A stretch of 64,000 bases of DNA from Undaria pinnatifida (lineage: Eukaryota; Sar; Phaeophyceae; Laminariales; Alariaceae), in NCBI GenBank assembly GCA_012845835.1, contig JABAKD010000002.1, positions 24,346,518 through 24,410,517 of the forward strand, in the 5' to 3' direction. A program made the translations under genes and the position numbers. Within the stretch, counting starts at the first letter, position 1. Each line of letters starts with the position of its first letter. Shown piece after piece: positions 10,852 through 22,520 of the stretch. The notes beneath the pieces are model-generated. The model did not search any database. It saw only the letters and a list, made by a program, of their open reading frames with translations, and was not told the origin of the DNA.

Positions 10852-10965
10852 GCATCGCCGCACAACTCCACCATGAACTCATTTTTGCTACTCGTACCTG
10901 GTATTTGGTGTGTTTTACCAGTATTCTGCGCGATCTTTGACCCAAAACGACTAACGATTCGTTAA
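10852..10965 (+). CDS. Possible exon 2 of the zinc-cluster gene
   Basis: A pyrimidine-rich acceptor (TTGCTTTCTTCTGCTTCAG, ending 10,851) would give a 131-bp intron and continue the frame in phase 0 as ASPHNSTMNSFLLL and on to a stop at 10,965. The second half of this stretch contains a TACCTGGTA motif typical of spacer DNA, so the true exon may end earlier (near 10,893) at a GT and splice onward. Splice choice is inference. Confidence 0.35.
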   Translation, partial: ASPHNSTMNSFLLLVPGIWCVLPVFCAIFDPKRLTIR

Positions 10966-13853
10966 GGATTCATGCGCCACAACAGACAAGTAAGTGACGA
11001 GTTCACCAGGCGATATTATCACTAACAAAAAAAGCCACGAACTGCGAATGATGCCCTCGTATGGTTGATTATACATGCTCGTTTTCACGTGGACTGTGGA
11101 CTTCGATCTTGTTCAGACTTTTAGGTTCTGGAGCAGTCGTATACCATCCGCGCGTTGATGGTGCATTAGTCCGTACGTGGCGCCTGATTTTGTCGCCGAG
11201 CTGGACATGTGGAGCTGTCTGCGGCAGATCCACCCCCAGGTTGTGCAATATACAAATTATTTGTTCGACTTTACGTCGTCGTGTGCGGTTGATTTTGATG
11301 CTATGTTTCCCCCCGATTATTTGTTGATCCTAAAAGGCGGAGCAGAGAGCGTGTCTGGCACCCCCTTCTTGTTGTATGCTATGATGTTAATGTACTTCTC
11401 ATGATGTGATGTGAATGCGATGTGAATACGTACGTCCTCTCGTGTGTGCCGTTCTTTTTGGGTGTTGTGACGCAAACCACTGACTGCACCGAGGCTCGAC
11501 TACACCGAAGAACACATACATCTACATCGCACAAGTCAGTCAATCCTCGAGAGCATTGATTGATTGGGCGATAATCACGGTTTCGTGTGAAGACACTTGG
11601 CGCATACCGTATACAGTAATTAATAACCACTGTTTTGCTTCCTGCTCGCCGGGTGTGGCAAACTTTGGGCACTCAACAATGCATACATACGAAGACTAGT
11701 CTAATACCTGGTAAAATATCCAAGTAAGTCTGGTGGCGTCTAAGCCGGTCTATGCAGCGGTGCTTCCACGCCGCGATAAGCACCTTCACCAAGTAAGTGT
11801 TGTTTTTTTCCCATACTCACTCGTAAAAAGCAATACTACGGCTTCCACTTGCTGCAGCTGTTTGGGTTATTACTGTTGGTTGTCGTGTGCCTGCAAGCAG
11901 TACAACAGCAGTAGTAGATTATTAGAGCAGGTGCATGCGAGTTCCTCCGTTCCTCCAGTGATATGTAAAATAGTGTTCCAGGTCACCAAATAAACTCGCA
12001 CCACCTGCCTCGTATTTTGAGTAGACTCATACGTGGTACCGGTAGTTTCTTACCTTGCTACCCAGCACTTCCTCCGGCATTTATTTATCAAAGTTGGGTC
12101 AAACGCAAATCCGCAGCGGTAGCGGTAGCTGACCGCTGACTGACGTTGTTTGCTCTGGCTTTCTCTTCTGCGGCACGCTGCCGAGCATCCTCACTGTCAC
12201 ACCAAACGGTCACATACTTCTGAGCATTATTTTCAATATTCTTCCCCAAGCGAGAGATTCAGTTTTGTAGTGTTTTCTGCTCTTCTTCTTGCAATGCTTG
12301 TACGCCCTCGGCTCCAATCCTTGACTACGCCATGCTTTTCGTTAAAAATAAGCTCCAGACTCGTCGACCCTCACCCCCCTTTCAAGACTATGGCCATGCA
12401 TGATACCCCGCTGCTCCGTCTTGACAGAGATTCGTGGTCAATGGTGAAATTGCCATTGTAGGGCGAGCAGCAAATGACCCCCCCCCCCCCCATCGTCGAT
12501 ACAGCCAGTACGTGCTTCCCTGGTATTTGCCAGGTATCGCGCAATGACGTTAGCTCTTCCGTCGCTCGTCGACTCTCGTCGATGTGTAGTCTACACTGAT
12601 AAGAAGTACTTTCCGGTACGAGGGCGCTAGTGTTGTATAGTGTATATCCCGCCGTGGAGACGACTCCTCATGGAGACATCGCCGTAGCTGCCTTGAAAGA
12701 GGATTTCCTGCATTGTCCTCGTTTTTGTAAGACATAACGCAAGATTTAATTTTCCGGGCTCAAGTCAGTCGACACTGCGGTGGATATTAGGGGACCCGCA
12801 TATCGCGGAGGGAGGCCGAGACATATCTTACGGGTGAATACAGTTTAGCAGTCGGGATACCGAGGGCGTGGCAGACTTTTCCTCACGGCAAGCTTCACGT
12901 CCTGAACCACAGAAGCAATACTGACCGCACAAGGCCATCGCTCAAAAAACGTATGCACCAAAATACCGGGCTTTTTTACTGCTGTGAGTTCGACCAAACA
13001 AGTTGCTTTTTAAAAAAAAATTGTAGCGGGTTCCGATGTGTACTCACTTCACTGCCTGTCTTTTATAACTAATTTTTAAGGACGTCAGCCGTGAGTTCGA
13101 CGAATTTCAGGTCAATACTCATCTTTGCAAGCTGCGTTGTTGGTACTCGTAATATACTATATGGGTGATTTTTGTTACAACCCCCACAAGCAGAAACACC
13201 CTTCCTTGTAGCTAAGAGATTCGAGCCAAAGTCCTTAGCTGTGTTAAGGGCAGGCGTTCGAGAAGACCACAACTAAGCCATATCACGGGGGTGATCGGAT
13301 ATTTGTGCTGCTGCATCTGTTACTTTTTACATTTAGAACAAGTACAGGGAAGTCAACGAGTTCGGCTAAACAAAATGGTCGTATTTTGCGTGTAAGTAAG
13401 TCCGGACAACTGCTGTCTGACCTAAGAAGGGGAATACTCGTATATCAGTCCTTGTATGAACAAGCCGCTTGCAAAACGGGTTATTTCGGAAGCCGATGCT
13501 ACAACCCACGTCAAGTAATTTTGTTGAAGCCTCGTGTGACCTGTCATATTCCTGTCACATTCGTGCCGTCGCGACTAACGACAAAACCCGAAGCTCACAT
13601 AGACACTTTGTTGACACTTCGGCATGTATGCGCGTGCTGTTTTTGTGTTGAAGCAGTATTTTCGCCTTCTAACATCTTCCTGTTGACCCCACTGGCACTA
13701 AGCATGGACTCTATTCCCTTCACGAATACATGTAGAGCACGCGCGACTGATGTATCACCCAGTCCACAAAGCTAAGGACAGAGCAGCTTGACTGGACTAC
13801 AGTAGTCTCGCCTGGTCATTTTCAAAGCACACGTATCTGGTATTTTTGAAGCG
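10966..13853. other. Probable intronic or intergenic stretch
   Basis: No element recognised. It contains the open frame at 11,159-11,404 and another at 13,305-13,775 without known motifs, a C13 run at 12,479-12,491 and a TACCTGGTA at 11,705. It could be introns of one long gene running from 9,962 to about 14,585, or spacer between two genes. Confidence 0.35.
11159..11404 (+). CDS. Unrecognised open frame, possible internal exon
   Basis: Reads as a plausible globular segment (DFVAELDMWSCLRQIHPQVV, then a Tyr/Phe-rich part with CAVDFDAMFPPDYLLILKG). There is no ATG at its start, consistent with an internal exon rather than a whole gene. It sits 440 bp after the zinc-cluster exon on the same strand and might belong to it. 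No family recognised. Confidence 0.2.
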   Translation, partial: WCISPYVAPDFVAELDMWSCLRQIHPQVVQYTNYLFDFTSSCAVDFDAMFPPDYLLILKGGAESVSGTPFLLYAMMLMYFS

Positions 13854-14585
13854 ATGCCTCAACAACCATTAATATCCCATCCTGTCCTGTCGCTGGCTAG
13901 TAATGCATCTAAGTCTCACAAAGCGTCCGCACGATATGTTTTTCGTTTGAAACAGAACTCGTTGAAGGCAACGCCGCCGCAAGCCCAGCGTCTTCCGAGC
14001 CTGTTCGATCTGGGCGCCGTGTCATCCCCTGCGTACCCACCCTCTATCATGGAGCGTCAGGTAGTGGGCTGCAGGCCTTGCAGACAGACAATTCCAGCAA
14101 CGCGCCCACGACTTCAACAACATGCCGCCTACGCGCAGCCTCGAGAAGAGCAACTGTTGCCGAGCTTGTCCGCCAGTGTGACGCTTTCCCACGCGGTTGG
14201 TTCCCGTACCCGCCACCTACGCGAAACGCCTGCCTGGGGATCTTTCGTGGAAACCCCGTCCAAAAAAAACGTTTTTGATCCCTACGCCCGGGGATGGGTC
14301 CCCCCCCCGATGAGTTCGACGTTCGGGAGTGAGTTGCGAACGCATGGTGTGAGGGGAACGGGTGGCCTGATGACGGGGATGGGCATGGAACGTCGTCAGG
14401 ACTACCAGTTGTGCGCAAAGTACCGCCGAGTCGACGCCGGAGGGTTCGCGGGATCGCCGGGTATGGTCAGGGACGAAGCTAACCCGGGTATGGGTGCGAG
14501 ATTCTCGAAATGCTCGGGGCCTGCCAGATACCCAAACAACAATTTCCGCAGATTCATTGGGGGGGATGATTATTATTCGGGGTGA
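13854..14585 (+). CDS. Probable terminal exon, unrecognised product
   Basis: The frame encodes up to 243 residues. From about 13,955 on, third positions become G/C-rich, and a pyrimidine-rich acceptor (TTTTTCGTTTGAAACAG) lies just before, so the exon probably starts there. The product is Pro-, Arg- and Gly-rich without a domain I know. Its last 80 residues are Gly/Arg/Tyr/Asn-rich (RRQDYQLCAKYRR, NNNFRRFIGGDDYYSG). An overlapping plus frame at 14,078-14,278 also looks protein-like, so the frame choice is not certain. It may be the end of the zinc-cluster gene, 3.3 kb upstream on the same strand, given long introns; that link is inference. Confidence 0.4.
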   Translation: MPQQPLISHPVLSLASNASKSHKASARYVFRLKQNSLKATPPQAQRLPSLFDLGAVSSPAYPPSIMERQVVGCRPCRQTIPATRPRLQQHAAYAQPREEQLLPSLSASVTLSHAVGSRTRHLRETPAWGSFVETPSKKNVFDPYARGWVPPPMSSTFGSELRTHGVRGTGGLMTGMGMERRQDYQLCAKYRRVDAGGFAGSPGMVRDEANPGMGARFSKCSGPARYPNNNFRRFIGGDDYYSG

Positions 14586-14727
14586 GCACAGGTAGTTGCA
14601 TTACGTTTACCAGATAGGGTGTTACCTGTAAGGTAGTACCTCAAAAACGCTCGCGCTGGGTTTTCCTGAAATTGCGTTGGGGGAGTGTTCCTCTCTTTGT
14701 CGGCACACAGCCGCTTTGGTGCTGCAT

Positions 14728-15035
14728 TCACATGAAGGGTTTCAATGTAACATGCCCGCGATAGGGGTTAGTTGTAAAGGTTTTGATCTCAGTATGAAGC
14801 TTTGGCAATGGAATGGTTAGGTTCGGCGGTATATGTAGAAGGTTTGCCAAGAAATCCTTACCACATTTTTCCTGGAAGACTTGGAGACCCCTCATGAAGG
14901 TCAAGGCTTTGACCATCGGTGGCGAGGAGTAGGGGCGGGGCGGGGAGGGGGGGACGCATTCATTTGTTGCTGCCTTAGTCATTCGACCGTGGATCGCGCA
15001 TCCCTTTCGAGACGGAGGACCGTCTCTACTCACTT
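14728..15035 (-). mobile_element. LINE fragment, C-terminal and 3' end
   Basis: The minus frame SRDGPPSRKGCAIHGRMTKA resembles the extreme C-terminus of the LINE at 17.2 kb (SRNGAPFRNGMRGHW), and nucleotides 14,950-15,035 match 17,197-17,275 (CATTTGTTGCTGCCTTAGTC against CATTTGTTGCTTGCCTTAGTC). Only the end is present, so this is a 5'-truncated copy or fragment. A G-rich run occupies the position where module A joins the other copy. Confidence 0.5.
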
Positions 15036-16574
15036 GCGGAGTGGAGTGGGATGGGCCGGGGTGGGCTGGGGTGCGGTGCCGTTATTTCCCTGCATAGCGT
15101 AACTTTGTGTCGGCAGAACATGCCAGGATATTTGTATGACATTTGGCAGAGAGAGCTCTGCGAAGCGATAGAGGTTCGTGCTATATTAGTTTACAGTGTC
15201 GAGGTGTGCAGGGGCGTTCCGATTGTTGAGGGTGTAGATGTGATGTGCACATATCCTGAATTGTACCAGTCGCAGTGTGTCTCTGATATCCTCCGGCAGG
15301 ATGATACAGATAAGAATCGTGCTCATCATGAAGAAATTTGGGGTCTAAACGAAAGGCTTAGTAGCCGTGGGTATGTGGTAGGCGTGTTTTAGAGCTACTT
15401 GTGGGGATATTTTATGTACAAGCCGCAAGGCCGGTGTGTTTGTTTGCAACGAGGTACGAATGTATCATCGTAAGCGTGTTTGGCACAGAAGTTGTTACGA
15501 GGTGCGGAGAGATTTTTCGCCGTGCAAGGGCTAAGGTTTTACGGTGAGTACCATTTTAGGCTGCTGCAGTAGGGAAGGAGGTGGGCGTAAGGGAAATTTA
15601 GTTTAGCGTTTAGTGCCAGGGGTTTCAGTCGTTGGCCGCGAGTTTAGGCCAACAACCTGAATACTTCGTATCGCTCGATTTTGTCGATCTTTCAACACCT
15701 GGTATATGTTTACCAATTCCTCACCCGCGTAAGCTCTACTCCCCCCCCTTCTTTTATTTCGGGGGCCTGTGGATAGAGCGTGGGCATGGTTCCATGGATT
15801 CAGCATTGCTTCGTTTTTGTGTAATGACACACTTTGTTACGCGCGGAATGACTAGCTGTATTCATTTATCGAGCGGCGGTGGTTCTCTCGAACACAACCC
15901 CACTTAAATTTGCCTGGGCGGATGTCCCGTTTAAATTGGGTCTGGTCTGTAATATTTCCCTGCCGAGTATCAGAGGCCGTACTTGTCTTCGTTGTTCACG
16001 ATGTGACATGTCATCCGGTCACGTCTTCGGCACGTTGAGACACAGAATAACTGGATCGATCGGTGTCGTAATAGCCTGACGACAGCATCTTTTATAGGTC
16101 TGGTCAGATCCATACGTTGAGTTTGCCATACTTTCGTGTCATTGCAGACTCGTTATGTTGGCATGGATCTGGTGCTCCGATATGCCGTCCGGAGTAACAG
16201 ACCATCCGGCAGTTTTTCAGACATACTTGGTTTTATTGCACCCGCCCGCTTGCAAGCCCCCCGGCAGCCTGGTAACTTAATCAGTGGGCCCGCTATGACG
16301 GGAGCCTCCGCACAGGGTTTTACCCATACTTCGAAACATACCTGGTAGCGTGCGTCCGTGCATCATGACTTGAGTATTCTTGGCAGCCCTTTATCCTTGT
16401 ATCATGGTAGGACACGTGTAGCACCTTACGCACGTGTGCCGGTGGGCATTAACATGCCGAATCACGGGCTTGCCCAGTTTTTCTCACGGTTGCTCCTCTA
16501 CGGCAGTGTGACACCAGAAATGTACCAATCGTATGGAAACTGGCGCCAGAGAAAACGTTGTTGATGAGTGTTGG
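15036..16574. other. Unassigned spacer
   Basis: No recognised gene. Open frames at 15,051-15,392, 15,632-15,907 and 16,136-16,348 (plus) show no known motif. A TACCTGGTA lies at 16,339. Confidence 0.35.
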
Positions 16575-16860
16575 CTATGTAACTCTAGCCACTGAGCGAC
16601 TTAGACACGTGTGTCAGTAGGTCAGTGGGTAGTGCTACATAACCAACAAAATATATGTTTTCGAGTTCGTTATTTGAATCTCGCCGACTTCGCAAAAGGC
16701 ATCTCCCGGGCTCCCCCCTCGGCCCGTGATAGGTGTCTAGGACTACAAGAGCCTTCGAGCCTCTTTTTCCCGATGACACCGGCATTCGAACCCGCACACA
16801 CCAGGCTCAGAAGCGGACAGTCGATCAACTAGACCAATACGTGGCTCCGTGGGTAGTGCT
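16575..16860 (-). mobile_element. Family F element (tRNA-like ends), diverged copy
   Basis: Begins next to an ACACGTGT palindrome (16,611-16,618) from which two tRNA-like heads point outward (CAGTGGGTAGTGCTACATAACC to the right). The body has GAATCTCGCCGACTTCGC, and the far end, read on the minus strand, carries A-box TGGTCTAGTTGA and B-box GGGTTCGAATGCC. The ends are thus inverted tRNA-like segments, as in the better copies at 36.7-37.2 kb. Confidence 0.55.
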
Positions 16861-16885
16861 GTATAACCGCAACAAAAAAATATGA

Positions 16886-17195
16886 GAAATAAAAAGACTC
16901 CAGCCATGAGATCAAAGATTTGGTCATAACTTATCTTTGCAAGCTGTGTAATACTCTGATGGCGCGTATTACTGGGTGTGTGTCCTCAATAAATATCCCC
17001 TTAGAACTACAGTGTAGCTTGTACCACGGTCAACAGAGTGATGCTAATCAAGCTGTGCGCGTAAGCTATAAAACCCGTTTTTGAGGGGGACAAAATCTGA
17101 CGGCTGTGGAAGGAACGCATCAGCTTATCAAGAATATCACGTAAGCCGTATAATCGGTCAGGTAAGGGCGGAGTTTTTAAGGGGGCGGAGGGGGG
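16886..17195 (-). repeat. Module A copy next to a LINE 3' end
   Basis: Module A in reverse. It meets the LINE tail at a run of C (minus strand) near 17,190. This junction supports A as the untranslated tail of that LINE family. Confidence 0.75.
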
Positions 17196-18050
17196 GGGTA
17201 CTCATTTGTTGCTTGCCTTAGTCGTTTGACCAATGACCACGCATCCCGTTCCGAAACGGAGCACCATTCCTACTCCTAATAGAGACACCTCCAACATTTG
17301 GACGCTCATTACGTTTTTTTCCATATATTACATAGAAACTGCTTGCTTATCCTATCCCCGTCCTGTTTCGCCGTCTGCGGCCACCATCTATCTCCTAGGA
17401 TAGCGATCGTTTTCTCGTTACTCTCTTGTTTACCAAACTCTTCCATGTCCCTTACGTTTAATTTCCTCATGCCCTCCTCTAACGCATCCCGTTCCTCCTT
17501 GAATATTTCACATTCTCCTACTACGTGAGTCCTGCTCTCTGTTGTTTTGCCACACGGGCACATATTTGTAGCCACGTCTTCCTCCTCCCGACTACGGGTA
17601 TAGACTATCTCTTTCTTCTTTCTGGTACGTTCAGATCCCCTACACAAAATCGCAGTTTAAACTTTTTTGCGTAGTCCATTGGGCCGTGCAGACACGTTTT
17701 CATTCCAATATCTTCGCTCAACCCCCCGCATATCTCTAAGTGCTTCCTCTTTCGCCTTACTTCTTAGCGCTAGCCTTTCTCTTTATTCTACTATTTCTTT
17801 CACTTCTGTCTTGTACCCGCCAAACTTCTCTATAGACTGTACCTCTTCTTGGTCTCCCCCTTCCATATTTTCTCGACTACGTTACCCCATCTTATTCCAG
17901 CTCGCCCTTTTGTTATTTTCTCCCATACAGCTCTATCAACTATGGCTGGCAACCTCTTTTCTGGCACATTCTTTACTTTACATTGCCATTTCAACTTTCT
18001 CACGTCTCTGTTTGTTTTAAGTGGGTACATGGGGGGTAATATGTCTTGTC
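17196..18050 (-). mobile_element. LINE (non-LTR retrotransposon) ORF2 C-terminal fragment
   Basis: The minus strand encodes the region after the reverse transcriptase of a LINE ORF2. One part reads LPAIVDRAVWEKITKGRAGI, a basic helical segment. Further on a zinc-binding knuckle of the type found at LINE C-termini appears (CPCGKTTESRTHVVGEC, C-X-C-X7-H-X4-C), followed by KTIAILGDRWWPQTAKQDGD. The reading frame is broken between 17,650 and 17,830, so the copy is dead. The endonuclease and RT domains are absent: the copy is 5'-truncated or cut off at a family F element at about 18,050. Its 3' end leads into module A. Confidence 0.65.
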
Positions 18051-18278
18051 GAGTTCGTTGAATCTCGTCGACTTCGTAACGGATCTCTGGGGCTCTCCCC
18101 TCGCCACGTGCTATTATAGTAGTGTTCAGGAGCACACTATCGTAACCGATCGTGATGTCTCCAATGCGCACGCTCAAAAAGAACAAATATGAAGTCGGAT
18201 AGAACCGAACTCACGCCTCAACCGTTGTTGGTTGTATAGCACTGCCCATGAGCTACTCGGTCATGTGACTACGTTCTC
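18031..18278 (-). mobile_element. Family F element, minus copy
   Basis: Read on the minus strand: GTCACATGAC, a tRNA-like head (GTAGCTCATGGGCAGTGCTATA, then B-box-like GAGTTCGGTTC), a body with GACTTCATATTTGTTC and GAGCGTGCGCATTGGAGACA, and an inverted second end. It forms a mirror pair with 18,279-18,575 and sits at the left edge of the LINE fragment. Confidence 0.65.
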
Positions 18279-18575
18279 TGTCCTCCTACTGTTAGTAACT
18301 GATACACCTGGTATAGTGGATAGTGATTTATTACTAGCATGCGTGTGTCGAGGGTTCGAATCTCACTGACTTAATATTTGTTATTTTCGAGCGTGCATGC
18401 TGGAGGCACCATAAACACTTATGATAGTATATTCCTAGGCGCTAGTACGTGGCGAGGGGAGAGCCCCGGATATCCCTGTTACGAAATCGGCGAGAATCAA
18501 CCAACGAACTTCAAAACACACATTTTGTTGGTTATATAGCACTACCCACTGAGCCACTCAGTCATCAGTGACTCA
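18279..18575 (+). mobile_element. Family F element, plus copy
   Basis: A-box TGGTATAGTGGATAG and B-box GGGTTCGAATCTC open the element. The body shares GAGCGTGCATGCTGGAGGCA and GGCGAGGGGAGAGCCCCGGA with other copies. The right end is an inverted head (TATAGCACTACCCACTGAGC). Its right end abuts the Copia-A fossil, so one interrupted the other or the junction is a breakpoint. Confidence 0.65.
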
Positions 18576-18584
18576 TTTGCTCAA

Positions 18585-21500
18585 TGGGGAGTGATATCCA
18601 ACATTAAGCGACGTGCTCTGCTTCTGTTATGGACATTGTCACACGCCCCTGGTGCTACTTGCCCAGCTGACGGCCGCACCCCCAAGGGTAGCTGCCGTTT
18701 CCGATACCGAACGGCTGTCGTGAGACTCATAGCCGTAGTCAGCATCACTATACGCAGTCAAATACAAGCCCGAAATCGCGCAAACGTCAGACCTAGCTCC
18801 CTGGTGCCGTTAAGATGTGCCGTAATGTTTATATCTGCCTTTCAGTGGGTTATGAAAGTGGTGCGCCACAGCACGCGCAGTATTCGAAATGTCTGGCCTA
18901 GTCACGGCCGACAAACACATCACATCACCTACAGCCTCTCTATACGGCCAGTCTCCTATCGACTCGCCCTCCTTTTTTGGGCCTATCTTTACACCGGGGG
19001 TCGGGGGAATGTTAGACAATGAGGTAACATCAAAACCATTCAGGGTAATATCCAAGGTTCCCGGTTCCCAGTCGCGCTTGAAATCGCAACCCGTGTACCA
19101 AGTTAGTTCTCCGAGGTTATTCGTGGGTAATTTTGCAACCAACGCGGCGCGAAATCGCCCGAACGTGCAATCACGACGTCATCTACATGAACGGCCATCA
19201 TCAGGACTACCTTGCCGGCCACAACCATGCGAAAACACACGGATGAGTCCTAGATTGTTCCATGCCATATACTCGACTACTGTTTCTACCAGTAATCCGG
19301 CCCACCGTCGTCCGCTTTGCTTTAGACAATACAGTGATATGTTGAGGCGAACAGCCTTTTCTGACATGTCACCACACCCATCCCGAGGGTATTTTCATGT
19401 AGATTTCGTTGTCGCGTTTGTTTTTGCACTAGTAAATCTTGCGCGACGTCCAAATGCAATACTTTCAATCCCTTCTCAACTGTAGCAACCGATATAATTT
19501 GACGCTGGAGGGGGAGTTGGTGCGAACGTCTCAAATAAATCAACGTTCTGCACCTGACTAAATCTCTTAGCCTCAAGTCTGGTCAAGTCTGGCGTTTAGC
19601 TTCGCTATCAAGCTGTCTTGATTTGTTTAGGGCGAACACCCACCTTGCTCCCACAGGTTTCCGCCCCTTTGGCGGTTTTGCGGCGTTGTACGTTTCGTTT
19701 TTTTTTGTGACCGTCAAGTTCTAGTCTCATGGCCTCATGCCACGCCGCTCTGTACATCGATCCCTATACGCCAGCTATGGACTGCAGAAGCGGTTCTACG
19801 CCAGCAGGAAACCAGTCGGCATGCACACGCTCGACTCTCCATTGCTCTTCTCGGGTACTCAAGCCATCAATGACATTTCTTCCTCCGCGGCCTAGGGTGG
19901 ATGTCGAGTCGTCGTCCAACTTACAGCTGCCGCAAGCAGCGCTTCGAGGACCTTGGGGTCCAATCTTATTCTGGCCTCGAGCAGGGAGATTACCCTCTAG
20001 GTGTTGGCTCTGACCCGGGTCTGGCCCTGCATCGTCGCGGGGGTCCGTCGGACCCCGGTAGTCGCTAAGCTCGTGCGCCGCCCTCCTCGACAGGACCACG
20101 GGTGGATCCAGACCGCTCCCTTGGCCCGTAGTTGATGCCATCACTATCGGCCCTCCCTACTGGGGCCAACGGGGCATCCACCGTGCCCCCCTCAGACGAA
20201 CTTGTCGTCTCGGCTGTCCCGTCACTGGCCCCGCCGGATACAGACGCCTGCAAGCGCTCGACCAAAAACGCGTCTACACCATAATCCCGCATCACGTCAA
20301 GGTCGTCTAGATAACCCAGATCGTCGTCCAGTTTCATCCACTCCCCCCCACCACCACCTCGATCAGACGTGCTCTCCTTGTCCACGACGGACAGCCCCTC
20401 TTCCGCAGACAAGGAGTCATTCGTCTGTGCAGGCACAGGTGGTGCAGGCAACATGCGTTGCCAGGTGACATTTCGTGTGACTATCAAATTACGGTGCCTA
20501 GTCAGCACTCGTACAGAGTGTCGAGGGTAGCGGGAATCAGGGTCAAGGTAATGTACTCCTGCGCTTTCGCCTGTGACTTATTCTCCATCTTTACCTTGCA
20601 GCAGTCAGGAAATGTAGAGGTACTACCGGGGGGGGGCTACCATGCCACATCTCATACGGCGTCTTGCTCTCTGGGTTGGCCGTGGTCGCACGCCTAGAGG
20701 GACGCTTCAACCCACAACGACTCAGTGGTCAGAAATTACGCGCGGCAGGAAAGAGTTCAGAAGCCTAGATTCGGCCCGCCATTGCGGCCGTCTCGATCAA
20801 ACGTAGCGCGCGCTCTGCCACCCCATTGAATCGGGGACTGTCGGCCGTCGTCGACTCCTGCTTGGTACCTCTCGATCTACACAGGTCTCCAAACTTCCCC
20901 CGGCGGAATTTACCACCACCGTCTAATCGAGCAATTACCACCTTGAAAGGAACACCATTTGTACGAGTATCAGCAATGAACTGCCCAAACTGTTTCGAGG
21001 CATCCGGTGTGGGGCGGAGAAAGTACAACCACTTATGCCGAGAGGTATATTTTCACACTATGAGCGTGAGCCGTTTCCTCCCGGTAGACTCTACCATCTT
21101 GGGCTCGCACACTATGAGAGTGAGCCGTTTCCTTCCGGTAGACTACCATCTTGGGCCCTGCCAAATCCACGAAAAAACCTCCCGAGTTTTTTATCTGATC
21201 GTGTGTAATCGTGTGTGCGTGAATGGCTTGATGCCTTTGCGGAAGCTCGTAGCCATGTAGCACTCTTTGCACTCCAGCAGCTCGCCCTCGAGGACTGCTC
21301 CGCGGACTCTCGGATTAGACCCTCGTCAAAGTCTCCAGCAGCGCAGTGGAAGTCGTTGATGTTTATCGTAGACTTAGGGCGGTTGCCACGGGGCAGGTAC
21401 AGCATGTGTATGCCCCCCGCTAATGCTGCCGCTGCTGTCGACCCTATAGCCGTAAAGGCTGAACAGGATCCCACTCAACGGGAACGCGATCGAGCGCTCT

Positions 21501-22520
21501 GACTTGCGTGTAACGATAACACCCGTGGGGCGCCCATCGAAAACTTCCATTTTTGATGAGCGTGGGCAGCAAAAATAGGTGGCAACGAAGATCGGGCACG
21601 TGCGCAACGTCAATCAGCAACACATCCACTTAATCATTTCCGGACCGAAAGACAAAGTTGATATAAAGGTATTCTTTGATCGCGCGAGTTGTGCCGTCGG
21701 TGATAGTAAGTTTCGAACTATAGTCTCTGTATTTTTTCATCTGGTCAGTGAAGGCGTCATGTGAGTAGACGCTCCACTGTCGAATATCCAAGCCTCATCG
21801 CCTACTTGCCAAGCCAACTCCCCACCCCCCATTTTGCGTACCGCACCATCACACTTGACTGTTTCTTCAGTCTTGAAGGCTGAGACCTGAAGCGCATCAT
21901 CATCACTGTCGTCGGAGACGATGTCGAGCCCCTCTCCAACCTGACGCATTACCGCCAACACAGCATTTCCGTTTGCTGTGGGGCAGAGAGCAGCAGTCTT
22001 CCCCCTCCCGTGGCAGCGACTGCATAGCTTCACCGTGCAAAATTGTAGACCCGATGGCCCTTTTATCCACACATGAAACACCCCTCCCCGTGCCGGCATT
22101 TCCTTCATCGGCTTTGGCGCTGCTGCCGTTCTCGGTGTTGCTTCTATCGCCGGCCGAGCCACCACCGTCTTCGTTGGTGCCTTTACTGCCCCGTTCATGT
22201 CTTCCTCTGCCACGGGGTCTGGCTTTCCCTCGGCTGCCGCCGGCACGATCGCCGGCGTACATACCATGCCATCGTTCGACCTCTTCACCTGCCCCGCAAT
22301 TGAGCCCTTCTTTCTGTTGACAGAAAGTCGGTGGTGCCGCTCTCGCACAGTCTTGATGGTGTCATCGCGGCCGATGCTGTTGTGGGGCGCCATGTTTCAA
22401 GCCTCCATCTTGTACTCGAGTAGCAGAACGTCGATGAAAATGGTGTACAGCATGTGATCGGCGAGTGTGACACCAGAGCTGAGCTCATTTCTGCGACAAG
22501 ATCCTCTTCCCCATCCATCC
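18585..22520 (-). mobile_element. Copia-A: old Ty1/copia retrotransposon fossil
   Basis: Minus-strand parts in Copia order: gag end with a CCHC-type knuckle (about 22.0 kb), aspartic protease (FDSGASTHMT, about 21.8 kb), integrase zinc region and core (about 21.3-20.8 kb), a low-complexity linker (20.5-19.7 kb), reverse transcriptase (about 19.6-18.9 kb, with a LNISLYCLKQSGRRW segment) and RNase H (about 18.75-18.59 kb). Protease-integrase-RT-RNase H order is diagnostic for Ty1/copia. No LTR pair was found. The frames are broken in many places (about ten), so the copy is a fossil and probably the oldest or among the oldest here. Confidence 0.75.
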
